NCBI GenBank assembly: GCA_900543215.1
Contig: UQQR01000050.1
Location: forward strand, 1 to 6,621
Direction: 5' to 3'
DNA length: 6,621 nt
Source: an uncultured Oscillospiraceae bacterium
Lineage (GTDB): Bacteria; Bacillota; Clostridia; Oscillospirales; Acutalibacteraceae
In this document: positions 1-5,216 of the stretch, one piece after another
Layout of the letters: every line of letters begins with the position of its first letter
How positions within the stretch are numbered: position 1 is the stretch's first letter
The notes under the pieces: generated by a model
Database searches by the model: none
The model's input: the letters and a program-made list of their open reading frames with translations, nothing else
What the model was told of the DNA's origin: nothing
Translations under genes and position numbers: made by a program

Positions 1-30
1 GACCGAACGGTCTGCCCTGTGCCTGTTTTT
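1..30. terminator. Partial intrinsic terminator at window edge, downstream of gtrA
   Basis: The first 12 bases form a short palindrome (GACCG, AA, CGGTC). They run into a GC-rich arm and then a T-run at 26-30. This is what the 3' part of an intrinsic terminator looks like when its 5' arm lies to the left of the window. It would end a plus-strand gene outside the window and, read from the other strand, the gtrA transcript, since it lies directly after the gtrA stop codon. The missing arm is inferred; only the apex and the 3' arm are visible. Confidence 0.4.
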
Positions 31-32
31 AT

Positions 33-443
33 TTACTTTTTAAGCCGTTCCTCAAAGGCGAACAGCTTTATTATAACGAAAGTAACGGGGCCGCCGACTA
101 CCGTCGCAATGGTCGTTGCCCAGAACTGACCTATTTTCAGCACATTTATCGTCAGCATACTCGCAAATGTATAAATCAGAAAATTCGGTATATATGAAAG
201 TAAAAAGCAAAAATATTTTTTAAGCGAAAGCTTGCATTTGAATACTGTTTTGCTGTTAAGTATGTAATTTATTGTAAGCGAAATAAAATATCCGATATAT
301 GCGGAAATATTTTGCTGAATTTTAAGATGCGCGAACCATGAAAAAAACGCCGTATTAAAGGTATTTACTATTCCTATCAGGCAAAAACCGATGAATTTTT
401 TACTGAAAAAAGTATTCTTCAGCCGTATGCCGAATTCTCGCAA
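33..443 (-). CDS. GtrA-family small membrane protein
   Basis: This is a 136-residue protein with four predicted membrane segments (about residues 17-37, 45-62, 76-97 and 108-129) and lysine-rich ends. That is the usual size and layout of the GtrA family (PF04138). Family signatures are the GIVNT stretch in the first segment (residues 24-28) and NYILNSKTVF after the second (59-68). Known GtrA proteins are thought to flip lipid-linked sugars, such as undecaprenyl-phosphate glucose, for cell-envelope glycosylation; many copies in Firmicutes have no proven substrate. No glycosyltransferase partner is visible here. The start is TTG at 443, because the ORF has no ATG until deep inside the protein and AGAGGCGAG lies just upstream of the TTG. 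It has its own promoter 30 bp upstream but could also receive read-through from thiT, since no terminator separates them. Family call firm; role unknown. Confidence 0.85.
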   Translation of the reverse strand: MREFGIRLKNTFFSKKFIGFCLIGIVNTFNTAFFSWFAHLKIQQNISAYIGYFISLTINYILNSKTVFKCKLSLKKYFCFLLSYIPNFLIYTFASMLTINVLKIGQFWATTIATVVGGPVTFVIIKLFAFEERLKK

Positions 444-472
444 TATACACTCGCCTCTTTTCCGTAAGAGCC

Positions 473-501
473 ATTATAACAAAAAGACGGAAAAAAGACA
501 A
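473..501 (-). promoter_or_regulatory. Sigma-A promoter of the gtrA-like gene
   Basis: Read on the minus strand, TTGTCT (496-501) and TATAAT (473-478) are separated by exactly 17 bp. The -10 box is a perfect match and the -35 matches 4 of 6. Transcription would start near 466, giving a leader of about 23 nt that carries the ribosome binding site. The -35 box starts only 8 bp past the thiT stop codon. Confidence 0.75.
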
Positions 502-508
502 GCAAAAT

Positions 509-1093
509 TTATTGGGCGAAGAGCTTTTTCACCGCGGGTATACGGAAAATGATTGCCGCCGCAACAGTTGTGATAACAAGCTCGGGCAGCATATAAAAGC
601 CATTGTAAGCCAAAGAATAAAGGATAGGACGGTTTGTAAAAATATTTCCGAAAATTTTAAACTGCTCAAGATTTCTGAATATAACATAGCCGGATATAAA
701 GTGGCTTACAAATCTTAAAAAGATTGCAAGCGCAACGCCGCCGCAAATGCCGGCATAGCCCTTTTTCGCAAAAATTCCCGCAATGCCTAAAACCGTAAAG
801 GCAATTATGTAATCGAATAAGACAGTACCGATAAGCATAGCCGGCGTAAGCCCCCATGTGAGAACCTCGGGAAGACCTAAAGCCAACTGACCGAGGGCAT
901 ACACAAACGCGGTGCCGAAGCCCCATTTAAGTCCGAACATTATGGAAATCATAACAATCGGAAGCATGGAAAGCAGAGTTACCGAACCCTCGAGCGGCAT
1001 TTTAATAACCTCAATAAGGCTCAGAACCGTTGCCAAAGCTACGAAAACCGCGCTCAAGGTAAGCTTGTAAACAGAATTTTTTGTTGTTGACAT
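509..1093 (-). CDS. thiT: ThiT, thiamine-binding S component of an ECF transporter
   Basis: The protein has 194 residues and about six membrane segments, the size expected for ThiT. This subunit binds thiamine outside the cell and docks with the shared EcfA/EcfA'/EcfT energising module, which is not encoded in this window. Family features are the loop with MPLEGS (32-37), LSMLPI (41-46), FGLKWG (53-58), DYIIAF (94-99), RFVSHFISGY (127-136) and YNGFYMLPE (163-171). His131, Tyr163 and Asn164 lie where ThiT places thiamine-contacting residues; this is judged by eye against the known family pattern. The start is ATG 1093, preceded by AAGGAGTG with normal spacing. A longer in-frame reading from 1165 is rejected because it would translate the riboswitch terminator. 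The upstream TPP riboswitch independently supports the thiamine assignment. Confidence 0.93.
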   Translation of the reverse strand: MSTTKNSVYKLTLSAVFVALATVLSLIEVIKMPLEGSVTLLSMLPIVMISIMFGLKWGFGTAFVYALGQLALGLPEVLTWGLTPAMLIGTVLFDYIIAFTVLGIAGIFAKKGYAGICGGVALAIFLRFVSHFISGYVIFRNLEQFKIFGNIFTNRPILYSLAYNGFYMLPELVITTVAAAIIFRIPAVKKLFAQ

Positions 1094-1131
1094 TTTTAAA
1101 CACTCCTTTTTATTCTGCAATCCCCTGCGAA

Positions 1132-1163
1132 TAAAAAAGCCGCAGGCAAAATCGGCCTGCGGC
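1132..1163 (-). terminator. Riboswitch-controlled intrinsic terminator before thiT
   Basis: On the minus strand a perfect 9-bp stem, GCCGCAGGC with GCCTGCGGC, encloses a 7-nt loop and is followed directly by six U residues. It lies between the TPP aptamer and the thiT ribosome binding site, so it is the expression platform: with TPP bound, transcription should stop here. Its 5' arm contains CGCAGG (1156-1161), which can instead pair with CCTGCG at 1210-1215 inside the aptamer and provide an antiterminator. Confidence 0.92.
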
Positions 1164-1276
1164 AATACTCCTTGCGTATTTTCCTACGACGGCATTATCC
1201 GTATCAGGTCGCAGGTCGGAGTCATAGTATAACGGACTCCCTCTCAGCCTGAGTTTCATCAAGCTCCCTAAATTGC
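1164..1276 (-). ncRNA. TPP riboswitch (THI element)
   Basis: Minus-strand RNA from about 1276 carries the hallmark TPP aptamer blocks in order: GGGAGC (1263-1268), CTGAGA (1242-1247), then CTGATACGGATAATGCC (1191-1207) and GTAGGAAA (1180-1187). The P3 hairpin can form between CTTGA and TCAGG just before CTGAGA. An optional extra hairpin lies between GGAGTC and GACTCC (1218-1223), and the same CTCC can close P2 with the first GGAG. The 3' block folds the pyrophosphate-sensing arm. High TPP should favour the terminator at 1132-1163 and shut off thiT; low TPP should allow uptake. Aptamer identity is firm; the exact helix choice around the repeated GGAG words is inferred. Confidence 0.95.
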
Positions 1277-1282
1277 AACGCT

Positions 1283-1311
1283 ATTATAGCATTAAAGGCT
1301 TAAATTGTCAA
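1283..1311 (-). promoter_or_regulatory. Consensus sigma-A promoter of the thiT riboswitch
   Basis: The minus strand reads TTGACA (1306-1311), 17 bp, TATAAT (1283-1288), a perfect match to the vegetative consensus in both boxes and spacing. Transcription should start near 1276, a few bases before the aptamer. The -35 box lies within the last codons of spoIIID, whose stop codon is at 1300-1302. Confidence 0.92.
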
Positions 1312-1563
1312 GCCGTTTTCTCCTTTATATTTCCGTTTTGTCGCCATTCCTCCTCTTATATGCCTTTCCTGCTTATTTTTTTCAAGCACCTGCTTAACAC
1401 TGCGGTAAAGCTGCGGATTTTCATGCGATAATCTTTCGGTAACATCTTTATGTACGGTAGATTTGCTTATTTTAAAAACCTTTGCCGCCGCTCTTACGGT
1501 AGCCCCCGTATCAAGAATATATTCGCCTAATATTTCGGCTCTGTCCTTTGTAGCTTCTTTCAT
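1300..1563 (-). CDS. spoIIID: Sporulation transcriptional regulator SpoIIID
   Basis: This 87-residue DNA-binding protein is the mother-cell regulator made after sigma-E activation; it switches many sigma-E genes on or off and helps produce sigma-K. The helix-turn-helix spans about residues 22-45, with the highly conserved run KISKSTVHKDVTERL (31-45). The conserved basic C-terminal part, RHIRGGMATKRKYKG (67-81), provides extra DNA contacts. Length is close to the Bacillus subtilis protein (93 residues). The start is ATG 1563 with GGGGAG 8 bp upstream. A sigma-E promoter lies about 45 bp upstream. No terminator follows the gene; instead the thiT promoter begins inside its last codons. Its presence argues that the organism forms endospores. 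Very confident. Confidence 0.97.
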   Translation of the reverse strand: MKEATKDRAEILGEYILDTGATVRAAAKVFKISKSTVHKDVTERLSHENPQLYRSVKQVLEKNKQERHIRGGMATKRKYKGENGLTI

Positions 1564-1580
1564 ACAATCAACTCCCCAGT

Positions 1581-1596
1581 AGGTGTATTTGCACCT
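1581..1596 (-). other. Small stem-loop in the spoIIID leader
   Basis: AGGTG and CACCT form a 5-bp inverted repeat with a 6-nt loop. It lies between the inferred transcription start near 1601 and the ribosome binding site at 1572-1577. It could stabilise the short mRNA leader or act as a regulator site. The short stem could also be chance. Confidence 0.3.
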
Positions 1597-1608
1597 GTCG
1601 ACTAATTA

Positions 1609-1638
1609 ATTGTATGTTTTCACCACATAATATATGAC
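1609..1638 (-). promoter_or_regulatory. Sigma-E-type promoter of spoIIID
   Basis: On the minus strand GTCATATA (1631-1638), then 14 bp, then CATACAAT (1609-1616). The -10 box matches the sigma-E consensus in full, and the -35 box and spacing are near ideal. Sigma-E drives spoIIID in Bacillus and Clostridium, so sequence and biology agree. Just upstream of the -35 box, GGACAAAT (1647-1654) matches eight of the ten positions of the SpoIIID binding consensus WWRRACARNY, which would allow autoregulation. Confidence 0.85.
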
Positions 1639-1706
1639 TTTTTGCGGGACAAATAGATTATCCGTATTATTTACAGCTTTGAATTTGTGCCGATTATTTT
1701 TTTAAA

Positions 1707-3020
1707 TCATCTGTTATTAATAAGAAATTTGCGGTAAAAAACCACACCGACAATACTCGTAAGCACTTCTGTAACGGGAAAAGTCATCCAAAACCAATTA
1801 AGACCGAGCCTTGAAAATAAAAAACCCAACGGAACAAACAAAATAACGGTGCGAATAACGGTAAGAGCCGAGCTTTTAAAGGCAGAACCGACAGCCTGAA
1901 AAAAGACGGGGAAAATCAGTGAGGTCACCATAGGCAAAAAGCTTATGCCGACAAACCGAAATCCTACACTGCCGATTTCGATTACCCTTGCGTCTGATGT
2001 AAACACCTTGAGCATTTCTGTCGGAATTAAAATAAAGCATACCGTACCGAGCGCCATAAGAGCAAGTCCGAATACAACCGCATTACTAAGCGTTTTCCTG
2101 CAGCGTTCTATATTTCTTGCTGCATAATTGTAGCTGATGATCGGTACGATACAGGTCTGCATAGCCCCGAGCGGAATGAAAAAGAAGGTTTGCCATTTGT
2201 AATAAAGCCCCAGTGCGGTAACCGCCTGATCGCTGAAAAGCGAAAGTATCAGATTAAGCCCCAATATGTAAAAGGTATACGCCGCCTGCATAAGTATATT
2301 CGGCGTGCCGAGACGGAATATCCTCGCAATACAACGGGGGTATACGCTTCTTTGCGGCGGTTTTCGAAAACCCTTTTTAAACACGACCGCTGCGGCGGCG
2401 ATTTGTCCCGCTACCGTTGCGGCGGCAGCGCCGGCAATTCCCATTTTCGGCAGTCCGAGTATACCGAAGATAAGGAGCGGATCCAGGATGATATTTGTAA
2501 CGGCGCCGATAATCTGTGCTGTCATAGGCGTTTTCATATCGCCGACCGATTGCAAGACCTTGGCCCAAATGCTTTCCAAAAATAATCCAAAGCTGAATAC
2601 GCATACAATTCTTCCGTATACGGTAACATCCCGAATAACGGCTTCGGAGCTTGTAGACATCCTTGCATAATACGGCATAATTGCCCAGCAAATCAGCGCA
2701 AATAAAAACCAAAGCGCTATTGCAAGCGGTGTTCCCGCCCCCGCATATTCATCTGCCTCTTTTCGGTTTCCGACGCCGAGCCTTGCCGCCATAGCGGTAT
2801 TAATTCCTACGCCTGTTCCGACCGCAAGAGCTATCATTAAAAGCTGAATAGGATAAATAATGGATAAAGCCGTAAGCCCCGAATCCGAATACCTGCCCAC
2901 AAATAGGCTGTCCACAATATTGTAAAGCGCCTGAATCAACTGAGCCAGCATAACAGGCGGAGCAAGACGAAATAATATTTTACTGATTTTTTCCGTTGCG
3001 AATAAATCCGTATTTTCCAC
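1707..3020 (-). CDS. MATE-family multidrug/metabolite exporter
   Basis: The protein has 437 residues and about 12 membrane segments in two related halves, the usual size for the MATE family (PF01554). MATE proteins expel drugs or metabolites using a sodium or proton gradient. The N-terminal signature runs LAPPVMLAQLIQALYNIVD (19-37), followed by LFVGR (39-43). The second half opens with a matching RLGTPNILMQAAYTFY stretch near residue 235. The start is a GTG at 3020: a GGGGGGA ribosome binding site lies about 6 bases before it, and the nearby ATG at 3034 is out of frame. A sigma-A promoter sits about 38 bp upstream. No regulator gene is adjacent and the substrate cannot be told from sequence. 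No clear terminator follows, so its transcript may run into spoIIID. Confidence 0.93.
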   Translation of the reverse strand: MENTDLFATEKISKILFRLAPPVMLAQLIQALYNIVDSLFVGRYSDSGLTALSIIYPIQLLMIALAVGTGVGINTAMAARLGVGNRKEADEYAGAGTPLAIALWFLFALICWAIMPYYARMSTSSEAVIRDVTVYGRIVCVFSFGLFLESIWAKVLQSVGDMKTPMTAQIIGAVTNIILDPLLIFGILGLPKMGIAGAAAATVAGQIAAAAVVFKKGFRKPPQRSVYPRCIARIFRLGTPNILMQAAYTFYILGLNLILSLFSDQAVTALGLYYKWQTFFFIPLGAMQTCIVPIISYNYAARNIERCRKTLSNAVVFGLALMALGTVCFILIPTEMLKVFTSDARVIEIGSVGFRFVGISFLPMVTSLIFPVFFQAVGSAFKSSALTVIRTVILFVPLGFLFSRLGLNWFWMTFPVTEVLTSIVGVVFYRKFLINNR

Positions 3021-3057
3021 TGCTGTCCCCCCATTCCGGAGCCTTAAATTCTATATA

Positions 3058-3086
3058 ATTCTATTTCACCGTTTCGGTAAAGTCAA
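3058..3086 (-). promoter_or_regulatory. Sigma-A promoter of the MATE gene with a spacer palindrome
   Basis: On the minus strand TTGACT (3081-3086), 17 bp, TAGAAT (3058-3063); each box matches 5 of 6 consensus positions. Inside the spacer the palindrome ACCG-AAA-CGGT (3068-3078) could be an operator for a repressor, as is common for efflux pumps. The promoter call is good; the operator is only a suggestion. Confidence 0.78.
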
Positions 3087-3227
3087 TAAAAAATCTCTGA
3101 TGAAACCGAAAAGTAACAATCGCTAAAAGTTACAAATAATAATCTTGTTATTTTTCACAAACATTATAAACCGCCTTAGAATAGTTTGTTAATTCATACA
3201 GCGTTTATGTTTTTTCAGAAATAACAC

Positions 3228-3256
3228 TTGCAGATTTAGATTTATTGTGCTATTAT
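3228..3256 (+). promoter_or_regulatory. Sigma-A promoter of the leader ORF and possibly the permease operon
   Basis: TTGCAG (3228-3233), 17 bp, TATTAT (3251-3256), with 4/6 and 5/6 consensus matches and ideal spacing. Transcription should begin near 3263, so the ribosome binding site GAAAGGGG (3273-3280) and the ATG at 3289 would be at the 5' end of the RNA. This is the best plus-strand promoter upstream of the permease gene; none of similar quality was found between here and 3627. Confidence 0.72.
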
Positions 3257-3288
3257 GTTCGCAAAGAATTTCGAAAGGGGTCAGTGTC

Positions 3289-3498
3289 ATGAAAGAGTTT
3301 TTCCGTAACGGCTTTAAAACTCAGGATAACTGTGCCTTTTTCTTCCGCAATTTAAAATTTGTCAAAGACACCGTTCTTGTATCGGTGTCTCTTTTTATTA
3401 TACGAATTACAAACATTCTAAGCATTATTATTAATGCTTTTAATCGCCAATCGACAAATGCTTGTTTTTCGGATACAGGTTCATACGAAGTTTGTTAA
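3289..3498 (+). CDS. Putative phenylalanine-rich leader peptide / small ORF
   Basis: I do not recognise this 69-codon ORF. It starts at ATG 3289, eight bases after a good ribosome binding site and about 26 nt from the inferred transcription start, so its beginning looks genuinely translated. Seven of its first 24 residues are Phe (positions 4, 5, 9, 17-19 and 24), including FF and FFF runs. Residues about 28-51 are hydrophobic. However, an intrinsic terminator (3366-3396) lies within the ORF from codon 26 on, so most transcripts should end before the stop codon. It may be a regulatory leader peptide, a small membrane protein made only on read-through, or part of a small RNA. The Phe-rich start resembles bacterial phe attenuator peptides in composition only; no homology is claimed. 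Confidence 0.35.
   Translation: MKEFFRNGFKTQDNCAFFFRNLKFVKDTVLVSVSLFIIRITNILSIIINAFNRQSTNACFSDTGSYEVC
3366..3400 (+). terminator. First intrinsic terminator of the leader region
   Basis: AGACACCG (3366-3373) and CGGTGTCT (3383-3390) form a perfect 8-bp stem with a 9-nt loop, followed by CTTTTTATT. It ends the RNA made from the promoter at 3228, giving a product of roughly 135 nt. GTGTC just before the ATG (3284-3288) is complementary to GACAC in the 5' arm, a possible 5-bp alternative pairing. Confidence 0.85.
3420..3439 (+). other. AT-rich hairpin between the two leader terminators
   Basis: AAGCATT and AATGCTT form a 7-bp stem with a 6-nt loop and are followed by TTTAAT. It is terminator-like but the stem is AT-rich and the U-run short, so it may be a weak terminator, an RNA stability element, or chance. 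Confidence 0.35.
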
Positions 3499-3509
3499 AC
3501 AAAGTATGA
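3481..3509. promoter_or_regulatory. 29-bp symmetric dyad, candidate operator
   Basis: The sequence is a nested, fully symmetric dyad centred on 3495: TCATAC, three bases, GTTT, three bases, AAAC, three bases, GTATGA. All ten paired positions are complementary at equal distance from the centre. It lies upstream of the strong terminator preceding the permease gene. The words AGTTTGTTAA and TTCATAC seen here also occur side by side, in swapped order, at 3183-3199, upstream of the promoter at 3228. A DNA-binding regulator is the likeliest explanation, but the family is unknown. Confidence 0.45.
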
Positions 3510-3518
3510 CAGAATTTG

Positions 3519-3556
3519 AAAAAAACGCCTTTGCCGAATCGGCAAAGGCGTTTTTT
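3519..3556. terminator. Strong bidirectional intrinsic terminator before the permease gene
   Basis: An 11-bp perfect GC-rich stem (CGCCTTTGCCG with CGGCAAAGGCG, loop AAT) is flanked by seven A and six T residues, which extend the pairing. It should stop transcription strongly from the left, only about 70 bp before the permease start codon. It therefore either insulates the permease operon or is an attenuator controlling it. Confidence 0.93.
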
Positions 3557-3626
3557 ATATACCCCTTTTGTCCGGCCGGCAATAAGGGAAGTTAAAAACA
3601 TTTGGATTTTAAAGGAGAAACCGAAA

Positions 3627-5165
3627 ATGCAGTTTATGAATTTTGTATTCGCACTGAGTCCGCTTATAGTCGTACTGGTGGGAATATTAGGCTTTAAACA
3701 ACCGGCTAAAAGGGTTGCGCCGCTGGCGCTTATCTGGACATTGCTTTTGGGATTTACATATTTTAATGTTACCGGAGCTTCGTTTGCAGAGAATGTTACC
3801 GTTTTTGACGCGCTTATCTGGAAAGGAATTAAAGAAGGTCTTAAAATCGTACTTATGGTCTTCGGAGCGTTCGTCATACTGAATATTCTTCGTAAAACCG
3901 GCGCTATTGACGATGTAAAAGCTACAATAGCACACATAAGCGATGACCGCCGTGTGCAGGTTATCATTATAGGACTTATGCTCCCGATATTCTTAGAGGG
4001 AGCCGCGGGTGCCGGTTCTCCCGCAGCCATTGCCGCACCTTTTTTGGTAGCTCTCGGATTTGACCCTGTAACCTCAATTGCGGTGGCTCTTCTCGGCGAC
4101 GCAACGCCTTGCTCGTGGGGCGGCGCGGGTCTTACAACGATAAACGGCGGCGCCGCGCTTGTAGACGCAGGTGTTTCTACCGTAGCGCTTAACTCTTCTA
4201 TGGTTGGTCGTTTTCATATGTTCGGTGTTCTTGTTATCCCGTTTTTGATGATAGCCCTCGCATTCGGCAAAAAAGGCTTCAAGGGTATTGTCCCCTACCT
4301 TACCTTCACCGGCGTAACTACAGGTCTTGTTATGTTTCTGCTTTCAAATTTCGTGGGTGCGGAAGTAACATCCATGGGTACAGGTCTTATATCAATAGCC
4401 CTTTCTGTTGTGTATGTCAGAATTTTCAAAATTAAGACCCCCGAGGAATTCCGTCACAAGCAAATAAAGCAAGAGCGTAAATATAGCTCCTTACGCGCTC
4501 TTTCGCCGTATGCTTATATGCTTGTATTGCTTCCTACCGTACGTTACGGCTTTCCGGCTGTTGTGAAAAACGGATTTGCGGTAATGTGTACCTTCGGATA
4601 TATATTCTGGGTTGATTTGGTAATATTACTTTCAGGTATACTCGGTGCCTTAACACTGGGCGTAACAGCAAAACAGTATTTTAAAATATGCAAGGAAACT
4701 GCTGTAAGCGTTCTTCCCGTTCTTGTCACAATAGGCAGCTTACTTATTGTATCATATATAATGCAGTCGGAAAATACGGGTATGATAAACCTGCTTGCTA
4801 CGGATGTCGCTTCCGTTGTAGGGCGCCTTTATCCTGCGGCGGCTGTGTTAATAGGCTCGGGCGGCGCCTTCGTTACGGGAACCGGACTCGGCTCTAACAT
4901 AATGTTTGCCGATATGCATATGCAGGCGGCAGAGGCTCTCGGTATGAACCCGATCACAGTGTTTGCGGGTCAGAATGCAGGCGCTTCGCTCGGCAATATG
5001 ATTTGCCCCAATAATACTGTTGCCGCCTGCGCCACCGTTGGTGAAAACGGCAATGAAAATAAAGTAATGCGCCGCACCCTTTTGGTATTCGGTATCATTT
5101 TAGCTCTTTATATGGCGCTTGCTATGCTTTATACCTGTGTTATATTCCCGCATTTCGGTAAATAA
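3627..5165 (+). CDS. LctP-family 2-hydroxyacid (lactate-type) permease
   Basis: This 512-residue integral membrane protein has about 12-14 membrane segments, slightly shorter than typical L-lactate permeases (530-560). The family carries lactate, glycolate and similar 2-hydroxyacids with protons across the cytoplasmic membrane. LctP-type blocks are FLEGAAGAGSPAAIAAP (122-138), the GGAFVTGTGLGSNIMF stretch (412-427) and GQNAGASLGNMICPNN (448-463). They differ from classical members: usual forms are EGxxGFGxP and TGSxTSSN, whereas here the Phe is Ala and the segment reads TGTGLGSN, so lactate itself may not be the substrate. The start is ATG 3627 after AAAGGAGA; a longer in-frame reading from 3516 would translate a terminator and is rejected. 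A hydroxyacid dehydrogenase gene follows by 51 bp, probably in one operon. Direction of transport is not known. Confidence 0.88.
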   Translation: MQFMNFVFALSPLIVVLVGILGFKQPAKRVAPLALIWTLLLGFTYFNVTGASFAENVTVFDALIWKGIKEGLKIVLMVFGAFVILNILRKTGAIDDVKATIAHISDDRRVQVIIIGLMLPIFLEGAAGAGSPAAIAAPFLVALGFDPVTSIAVALLGDATPCSWGGAGLTTINGGAALVDAGVSTVALNSSMVGRFHMFGVLVIPFLMIALAFGKKGFKGIVPYLTFTGVTTGLVMFLLSNFVGAEVTSMGTGLISIALSVVYVRIFKIKTPEEFRHKQIKQERKYSSLRALSPYAYMLVLLPTVRYGFPAVVKNGFAVMCTFGYIFWVDLVILLSGILGALTLGVTAKQYFKICKETAVSVLPVLVTIGSLLIVSYIMQSENTGMINLLATDVASVVGRLYPAAAVLIGSGGAFVTGTGLGSNIMFADMHMQAAEALGMNPITVFAGQNAGASLGNMICPNNTVAACATVGENGNENKVMRRTLLVFGIILALYMALAMLYTCVIFPHFGK

Positions 5166-5166
5166 C

Positions 5167-5180
5167 CTTGCTTTTGCAAG
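5167..5180 (+). other. Small hairpin between the permease and dehydrogenase genes
   Basis: CTTGC and GCAAG form a 5-bp stem with a TTTT loop, starting two bases after the permease stop codon. No U-run follows, so it should not terminate transcription. It might protect or process the shared mRNA; it could be chance. Confidence 0.3.
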
Positions 5181-5216
5181 ATGTTTATATTAAAAAATTG
5201 AAAGGATGTTATTAAA

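Noticed and set aside
666..926. 86-codon minus-strand ORF inside thiT
   Set aside because: It is an alternative frame of thiT, rich in Arg and Cys with no coherent fold signature.
1094..1165. Longer N-terminus for thiT (start at 1165)
   Set aside because: It would translate the riboswitch terminator, has no ribosome binding site, and adds 24 residues not typical of ThiT; ATG 1093 has a strong site.
2190..2712. Several overlapping ORFs of 111-131 codons on both strands
   Set aside because: All lie inside the MATE gene in other frames and show no domain features; shadows of the membrane-protein codon bias.
3247..3288. Upstream start for the leader ORF at 3247
   Set aside because: It overlaps the -10 box and precedes the inferred transcription start near 3263, so it could not be on the RNA.
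3263..3400. Known riboswitch or T-box in the leader
   Set aside because: No T-box core sequence and no recognisable preQ1, fluoride, glycine or cyclic-di-GMP aptamer blocks were found by eye.
3532..3560. Promoter for the permease inside the terminator (TTGCCG with TTTATA or TATATA)
   Set aside because: The boxes match poorly (4/6 with 3/6, or 4/6 with 19-bp spacing) and are explained by the terminator stem and T-run.
3516..3626. Longer N-terminus for the permease (start at 3516)
   Set aside because: The extension is encoded by the intrinsic terminator at 3519-3556; ATG 3627 follows AAAGGAGA.
3440..4030. 196-codon minus-strand ORF
   Set aside because: It lies antisense to the well-supported permease gene and a terminator, has no ribosome binding site seen and no family pattern; a shadow reading frame.
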